Shown: positions 5,512 through 9,601 of the stretch, in pieces
Layout of the letters: every line of letters starts with the position of its first letter
Numbering within the stretch: the stretch's first letter is position 1
NCBI GenBank assembly: GCA_031289815.1
Contig: JAITOS010000015.1
Span: 1 to 9,601 of the forward strand
Reading direction: 5' to 3'
Length of the DNA stretch: 9,601 nt
Origin: Peptococcaceae bacterium
Lineage (GTDB): Bacteria > Bacillota > Desulfitobacteriia > Desulfitobacteriales > Desulfitobacteriaceae
Position numbers and translations under genes: made by a program
Notes under the pieces: model-generated
Told to the model about the DNA's origin: nothing
Databases searched by the model: none
Seen by the model: the letters and a program-made list of their open reading frames with translations, nothing else

Positions 5512-7053
5512 ATGAAAAACGCGGTAGGAAGAGAGATTCCTGATTTTCTGGAAGGATATGGGCAGATCAAGCCCTTTAAGGGAGCTTTTGCGACGATTCC
5601 GACGATCCGGAAGTACGCGCCGAAGGTGAAGATAACCGCTCCCGGCGCCAGTAAGCTGGTGGACAGCCTGGAAGCAGTGTTCAAGAAGATCCCGATTCAA
5701 AACGGGATGACCTTATCCTTCCATCATCATCATCGCGACGGCGAGCGTTTGATGGGACAAGTTCTGGCGGTGGCCGAAAAATTGGGCCTGAAAGATCTGG
5801 GGCTTTCGGTGACGGGCGGACCGTTTCCTTTCCATGAATTTTTGATCGACTATATGAAGAGCGGGATTATCACCTCGCTGGTTACCAGCGGCATCTATGG
5901 GAGCGTCGCCAAAGCGGTGTCTCAAGGCGTTCTGGCCAAGCCCACCATCCTGCATACGCACGGCGGCCGTCCCCGCAAGGTTCAAGCGGGCGAGCTTCAG
6001 GTGGACGTTACCTTTATCGCCGCGCCTTCCGCGGATGAGAACGGGAATCTTACCGGGGCTGTCGGCCCTTCCGCTTGCGGCTCTTTGGGATACAGCTTCG
6101 CTGACGCCGAGTACGCCGGCACGGTGGTGGCGGTGACGGATAATATCGTTCCCTTCCCGCTGACCCGTATTTCCATCCCGCAAACCCAGGTGGATTATGT
6201 GGTGAAGGTCGAACAGTGTGGTGATCCTAACGGCATCGTGTCGGGGACGACCAGAAAGACGACGGATCCCGCGAAGCTAGAGATGGCCGAGACCTGCGCG
6301 AACGTGATCAAGGCGTCGGGACTCTTAAAAGAAGGATTTTCTTTCCAGACCGGAGCGGGCGGGCCTTCGCTGGCAGCCGCGCACTTTGTCAGCGAGATGA
6401 TGCAGAAGGATCAGATTCAGGGGAGCTTCTGCGCCGGCGGGATTCACGCCTATTTGGTGGAAATGCTGGAGATGGGTCTGTTCAAAGCGGCTTTCGACGT
6501 GCAGAGCTTCGACCTGCAAACGGTGGAATCGATGGCCAAGAATCCGAACCATATAGAAATCAGCGCGGACTTCTACGCTAATCCCTTTAACAATGGCTGT
6601 ATCGTGCATCAATTGGATACGGTGATCCTGGGCGCGACGGAAGTGGACGTGGACTTTAACGTTAACGTGGTTTCCGGCTCCAACGGCGTGATCATGGGCG
6701 GCTCAGGCGGTCACAGCGATACGGCGGCCGGCGCCAAGATGACGATTATCGCGACGAACCTCACCCGCGGCGGCAAATACCCGATCGTCATGGATCAGGT
6801 GACGACGGTGACGACGCCGGGCGAAAGCATTGACGTGGTAGTGACCGAGGTAGGGGTCGCCGTCAATCCGCGAAACGAAGAGCTGAAACGGCGCTTGCAG
6901 GATGCGGGCTTGCCGGTGAAGGATATTCAGGAACTGAAGAAAATCGCGGAAGACACGGTAGGCGTTCCCGGTAAGCCGAGACAGGACGGACGGATCGTCG
7001 GCGTGGTGGAATACCGCGACGGTACCGTGATTGACGTCGTTCGGGAAGTGTAG
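5512..7053 (+). CDS. citF: Citrate lyase alpha subunit (citrate:acetyl-ACP transferase)
   Basis: The 513-residue product matches CitF in length (about 510) and along its whole sequence, beginning NAVGREIPDFLEGYG and KPFKGAFAT, continuing with FSFQTGAGGPSLAAAHF (about 276-292) and GGSGGHSDTAAGAKM (396-410), and ending with the VTTVTTPGESIDVVVTEVGV region. CitF is the CoA-transferase-like subunit that swaps acetyl for citryl on the acyl carrier subunit CitD, before CitE cleaves citryl-ACP to oxaloacetate and acetyl-ACP; the complex is cytoplasmic and serves anaerobic citrate fermentation. The ATG at 5512 has AAGGAGG (5498-5504) 7 nt upstream. The frame is open back to 5308, but nothing upstream has a ribosome binding site or CitF similarity. 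citD, citE and the maturation genes citC, citX and citG are absent on both sides, which is unusual. Two candidate promoters precede the gene and a strong terminator follows. Confidence 0.93.
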   Translation: MKNAVGREIPDFLEGYGQIKPFKGAFATIPTIRKYAPKVKITAPGASKLVDSLEAVFKKIPIQNGMTLSFHHHHRDGERLMGQVLAVAEKLGLKDLGLSVTGGPFPFHEFLIDYMKSGIITSLVTSGIYGSVAKAVSQGVLAKPTILHTHGGRPRKVQAGELQVDVTFIAAPSADENGNLTGAVGPSACGSLGYSFADAEYAGTVVAVTDNIVPFPLTRISIPQTQVDYVVKVEQCGDPNGIVSGTTRKTTDPAKLEMAETCANVIKASGLLKEGFSFQTGAGGPSLAAAHFVSEMMQKDQIQGSFCAGGIHAYLVEMLEMGLFKAAFDVQSFDLQTVESMAKNPNHIEISADFYANPFNNGCIVHQLDTVILGATEVDVDFNVNVVSGSNGVIMGGSGGHSDTAAGAKMTIIATNLTRGGKYPIVMDQVTTVTTPGESIDVVVTEVGVAVNPRNEELKRRLQDAGLPVKDIQELKKIAEDTVGVPGKPRQDGRIVGVVEYRDGTVIDVVREV

Positions 7054-7158
7054 GGGCGCAGGCTTTTATTGAAATCGGCATAAAAAAATGCGGGCTTGCA
7101 GGCCGGAATGACGACCGCCTGAAAGACCGAATACATCAGAGTCAGATCACAGGAGTCA

Positions 7159-7212
7159 GAGGGGGTTGTTGGCGCGCCAGACGGAACGGTCTGACGGCCG
7201 CAGCCTCTTTTT
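7159..7212 (+). terminator. Strong intrinsic terminator after citF
   Basis: GAGGGGGTTGTTGGC (7159-7173) pairs with GCCGCAGCCTC (7197-7207) with small bulges. The inner stem CAGAC (7178-7182) with GTCTG (7189-7193) closes the loop GGAACG, and CTTTTT (7207-7212) follows. It lies about 105 bp after the citF stop and separates citF from the exporter genes. Two upstream copies of AGTCAGA (7140-7146, 7154-7160) contain GTCAGA, which could pair with TCTGAC (7190-7195) in its 3' arm. Confidence 0.8.
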
Positions 7213-7338
7213 GCTCGGTATCGGGACGCGTATAGCGCTCGTCTTTGTTGTTTACAAGGCTCCGAGGAACGAAGGGCGTTCAGCGCCTGAGAGGCGTACA
7301 GCTACATAATATGGATGAAGAATCAGGAGGAGTAAGGA
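7213..7338 (+). promoter_or_regulatory. Upstream region of the MFS exporter with two small hairpins
   Basis: Two adjacent hairpins are visible: GAACG (7267-7271) with CGTTC (7277-7281), and CGCC (7284-7287) with GGCG (7293-7296). CATAAT at 7305-7310 and TATAGC at 7231-7236 are possible -10 elements, but neither has a convincing -35, so I cannot place the promoter. AGGAGG at 7325-7330 is the exporter's ribosome binding site. Confidence 0.35.
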
Positions 7339-8529
7339 ATGAAGAACGCTCGCTATCTTGCCATGCTGGTGATCGGCCATTTGGTAACCGATATAAACCA
7401 GGGCGCCATGCCGGCTCTGCTGCCGTTTCTCATGACGGCGCACCATCTGAATTACGCGTTGGTGGCTAATTTTATCTTCGCTTCCAATATCAGTTCTTCG
7501 GTACTCCAGCCTTTATTTGGGCATTTGGTGGACAAATATCCGGTGCAGTGGATGATGCCGGCGGGCATATTTTTGGCTGGCGGGGGCATGGCGGCGGTCG
7601 GTTTTGCCTCCAGTTATTGGCTGATATTCCTCGCGGCGGCGCTGAGCGGGATTGGCGTGGCCGCTTTCCATCCGGTTGCTTCACGCCTGGTGAATAAGAT
7701 CTCCGGCGAAAAAAAGGTTCTCGCCGTCAGTATGTTTTCAGCGGCGGGGACGCTGGGCTTTGCTTTTGGACCGATCATCACCACCTTGATTATCACTGCT
7801 TTTGCCCTCAAGGGAAGCGGCTTTTTAGTGATTCCGGTAACGGTCGTGGCCCTTGTGCTCGCTTTTAACAGCTCTAAATGGAAAACCCTCCAAGCGCCGC
7901 CAGCCGCGCCGTCAAGTCCGGCGGCAGTGAAAACGAAAAAGCCGGTTTTGGCGGCGACGGCGGATGAATGGAAACCGTTTTTCTTTCTCATGGGCGCGAT
8001 TTTTTGCCGTTCCATCGCTTTTATTGGGATCAGCACCTTTTTGCCGCTCTATTGGATCCACAGCTTACATCAATCAGAAGCGGCCGGCAGCTTCGTCTTA
8101 ATGCTGTTGATGCTGGTGGGGGCGGCGAGCTCGGTGATTACCGGTTATCTGGCGGAACGGTTCGGCGCTCTCCGGATTATCAAGCTGGGCTTTATTGCGG
8201 CGGCGCCTTTGCTGGCCTTGCTCTTTTTAACAAAAAATATTTATTTGGGAACCATCCTGATCATCCCGGTGGGGCTGACGCTTTTTGCTCCCTTTAGCCC
8301 GATGGTCGTCTTAGGGCAAAAGTATTTGCACCATCACATCGGTCTGGCTTCCGGCATTACTTTGGGTCTGGCCGTCAGTATCGGCGGCGTATTCGCGCCG
8401 CTGCTGGGCATGGTCGCCGATCATTTTGGGATTCAAACGGCGCTGCTGACCCTTCCGGGCTTCCTGCTCCTGGCGTTTGTGTTATCGATCTTTTTGCCGG
8501 AACCCCGATTAGACCAAAAAACGGCGTAA
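7339..8529 (+). CDS. MFS exporter, fosmidomycin-resistance (Fsr) family
   Basis: The 396-residue integral membrane protein has about 12 hydrophobic segments in two halves, split by a polar Ala/Pro/Lys-rich cytoplasmic loop at about 177-212. The N-terminus carries the Fsr-type signature HLVTDINQGAMPALLPFL (14-31) and an MFS motif A form, GHLVDKY, at 61-67; GVAAFHPVASRL in the fourth segment region is also typical. Fsr proteins are proton-driven exporters known for fosmidomycin resistance; the natural substrate is generally unclear, so drug export here is only a family-based suggestion. The ATG at 7339 has AGGAGG 8 nt upstream, the clearest ribosome binding site in the window. The chromate transporter gene begins 21 bp after the stop, so the two are probably co-transcribed. 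Transcription appears independent of citF because of the terminator between them. Confidence 0.88.
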   Translation: MKNARYLAMLVIGHLVTDINQGAMPALLPFLMTAHHLNYALVANFIFASNISSSVLQPLFGHLVDKYPVQWMMPAGIFLAGGGMAAVGFASSYWLIFLAAALSGIGVAAFHPVASRLVNKISGEKKVLAVSMFSAAGTLGFAFGPIITTLIITAFALKGSGFLVIPVTVVALVLAFNSSKWKTLQAPPAAPSSPAAVKTKKPVLAATADEWKPFFFLMGAIFCRSIAFIGISTFLPLYWIHSLHQSEAAGSFVLMLLMLVGAASSVITGYLAERFGALRIIKLGFIAAAPLLALLFLTKNIYLGTILIIPVGLTLFAPFSPMVVLGQKYLHHHIGLASGITLGLAVSIGGVFAPLLGMVADHFGIQTALLTLPGFLLLAFVLSIFLPEPRLDQKTA

Positions 8530-8550
8530 AGTAAAGGCGGGCGTTAGAAA

Positions 8551-9102
8551 ATGTTGAACCATCTCTTCGAGCTATTGATTGGCTTTTTCCGGGCGGGAAA
8601 CCTGTCCTTCGGCGGCGGCGGCTCGATCATTCCTCTGGTAAAAACGGAAACGGTCAATACCTACCACTGGCTGACCCTGTCTCAGTTCAGTGACGCGGTG
8701 GCGGTCTGTACGTCGTTGTCCGGGCCGATCGCGACCAATCTGGCCAGTTATATCGGCTTTCGCGCCGCCTCCTGGCCGGGTGCGGTCATTGCGATCCTGG
8801 CGGTGATCGTTCCGACGATTGTGGTCTTGGTTTGGGCGGGTAAATTATTGGAAAAACACGCGGAGTCCAAGAGCTTAAAAGCTATCTTAAAAGGGGTGCG
8901 TCCGGTCATTGTCGGCTTGATGATTTATGTCGCTTACGATATGGCTCTGAATCAGGCGACGGGCGCGTTTTTGCTGAAAGCGCCGGCGGACGCCGCGACC
9001 CTGGCGATTGCGGCGGTCGCGGCGCTGGCCTCGTTCAAATACGCGGTGCACCCGCTGTTTCTGGTCATAGGGGCGCTGGCGGCGGGATACGTCATTTGGT
9101 AA
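8551..9102 (+). CDS. Half-size chromate transporter subunit (CHR family), first of a pair
   Basis: The 183-residue protein is a single CHR domain, the size of short-chain chromate transporters, which work as pairs of half-length proteins rather than as one ChrA of about 400 residues. The N-terminal amphipathic FFRAGN is followed by the hallmark SFGGGGSIIPL (19-29), then W40, SGPIATNLASYIG (57-69), WPGAVIAI, and several C-terminal hydrophobic segments. It should lie in the cytoplasmic membrane and, with its partner, export chromate or another oxyanion. The start fits the family, but its ribosome binding site is weak (AAAGGCGGG, about 10 nt upstream), so translation may depend on coupling with the MFS gene 21 bp upstream. 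The partner gene follows after 152 bp. The usual PGPI is SGPI here. Substrate is inferred from family only. Confidence 0.9.
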   Translation: MLNHLFELLIGFFRAGNLSFGGGGSIIPLVKTETVNTYHWLTLSQFSDAVAVCTSLSGPIATNLASYIGFRAASWPGAVIAILAVIVPTIVVLVWAGKLLEKHAESKSLKAILKGVRPVIVGLMIYVAYDMALNQATGAFLLKAPADAATLAIAAVAALASFKYAVHPLFLVIGALAAGYVIW

Positions 9103-9173
9103 TAGCGCCGCTGAACGGCTGAGGATACGGCGGAGCGGCAGGGCAGAGAAGCACGGGAAGCGGGTGGGAAAAG

Positions 9174-9194
9174 GGCTCCTGAAGATCAGGAGCC
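9174..9194 (+). other. Perfect 9-bp inverted repeat between the chromate transporter genes
   Basis: GGCTCCTGA (9174-9182) and TCAGGAGCC (9186-9194) are exact complements around AGA. On the + strand no U-tract follows, so it is not an ordinary terminator. Candidates are a mRNA stabilising or processing hairpin, or an operator. On the minus strand CTTTT follows, but no minus-strand gene would use it. Confidence 0.6.
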
Positions 9195-9254
9195 GTAAAG
9201 GTGAAGAAGCGAAAAATAGCAGCGAAACGATAAAGATATTATAAGAGGTTGACG

Positions 9255-9601
9255 ATGAGAGCGTTATGGAATTTATTTATCGCCTTTTTTCGGGCCAGTA
9301 ATTTCAGCTTCGGCGGCGGGCCGGCGATGATCCCGATGATCCGGGCGGAAGTCGTGGACAAATATCACTGGCTCAGCAATGAGGAGTTTGCCGATTTGCT
9401 GGCGATCGCCAATATCTTGCCGGCCCCGATCTCAACGAAGCTGGCGGGAACCATCGGTTATCGCGTCAAAGGCTGGCCGGGGGCGGTCGCCGCCAATATG
9501 GGCGTGATCGTGCCGATGATGCTGGTGGTGATTTTTCTGGGGAATTTGATGGTCAGGTACGCGGAAAACGCCGCGGTTCAGGCGATGTTTAAAGGGGTGC
9601 G
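9255..9601 (+). CDS. Half-size chromate transporter subunit (CHR family), second of a pair, 3' end missing
   Basis: The frame is open from the ATG at 9255 to the window edge (115 codons). AGAGG at 9244-9248 lies 6 nt upstream. The product parallels the preceding subunit: FFRASNFSFGGGPAMIP (11-27), W39, LPAPISTKLAGTIGY (55-69), WPGAV and a C-terminal FKGV. The ISTKLA version, against IATNLA in the first subunit, shows the two are diverged paralogues rather than a recent duplication. In Bacillus subtilis such paired short CHR proteins function together with opposite membrane orientation; the same is likely here. The gene is separated from its partner by 152 bp with a 9-bp hairpin, longer than usual for such pairs. 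Confidence 0.9.
   Translation, partial: MRALWNLFIAFFRASNFSFGGGPAMIPMIRAEVVDKYHWLSNEEFADLLAIANILPAPISTKLAGTIGYRVKGWPGAVAANMGVIVPMMLVVIFLGNLMVRYAENAAVQAMFKGV

Overview
The window is a moderately GC-rich stretch of bacterial chromosome with every supported gene on the + strand. A SleB/CwlJ-type cell-wall hydrolase, a secreted S41 protease, an HD-GYP protein, strong AGGAGG-type ribosome binding sites and paired half-size chromate transporters together suggest a Firmicute, most likely a spore-forming or spore-related anaerobe of the Clostridia or Negativicutes. That placement is inference; there is no rRNA or other phylogenetic marker here.

Layout. (1) 1-1593: 3' part of a large protein resembling an (alpha/alpha)-barrel glycosidase, function not recognised. 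(2) 1741-3375: secreted carboxy-terminal processing protease (S41) with an unusual C-terminal Ig-like extension. (3) 3387-3447: a terminator hairpin whose 3' arm and U-tract also hold the ribosome binding site of the next gene, a secreted SleB/CwlJ-family hydrolase (3446-4174) with a Gln/Glu-rich linker. A second terminator begins in that gene's stop codon. (4) 4212-4522: two interleaved sigma-A promoters and a leader of about 245 nt that can fold into three consecutive helix-closed domains, ahead of an HD-GYP protein (4523-5254). (5) 5255-5511: a good -24/-12 (sigma-54) match, a terminator-like hairpin and an extended -10 sigma-A promoter, ahead of a stand-alone citrate lyase alpha subunit (citF, 5512-7053), which ends at a strong terminator. 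(6) 7339-9601: a fosmidomycin-resistance-type MFS exporter, then two half-size chromate transporter subunits, the second cut by the window edge.

Working together. The first block (1-4211) is an envelope or extracellular group. The HD-GYP gene is an independent signalling unit with a regulated-looking leader. citF has no citD, citE, citC, citX or citG beside it, so it must act with subunits encoded elsewhere or do something different. The last three genes look like an efflux operon for small anions and phosphonate-like compounds. No mobile element, CRISPR array, tRNA or rRNA was seen. The most interesting non-coding signals are the folded leader at 4275-4488, the terminator/ribosome-binding-site overlap at 3387-3448 and the possible sigma-54 control of citF.
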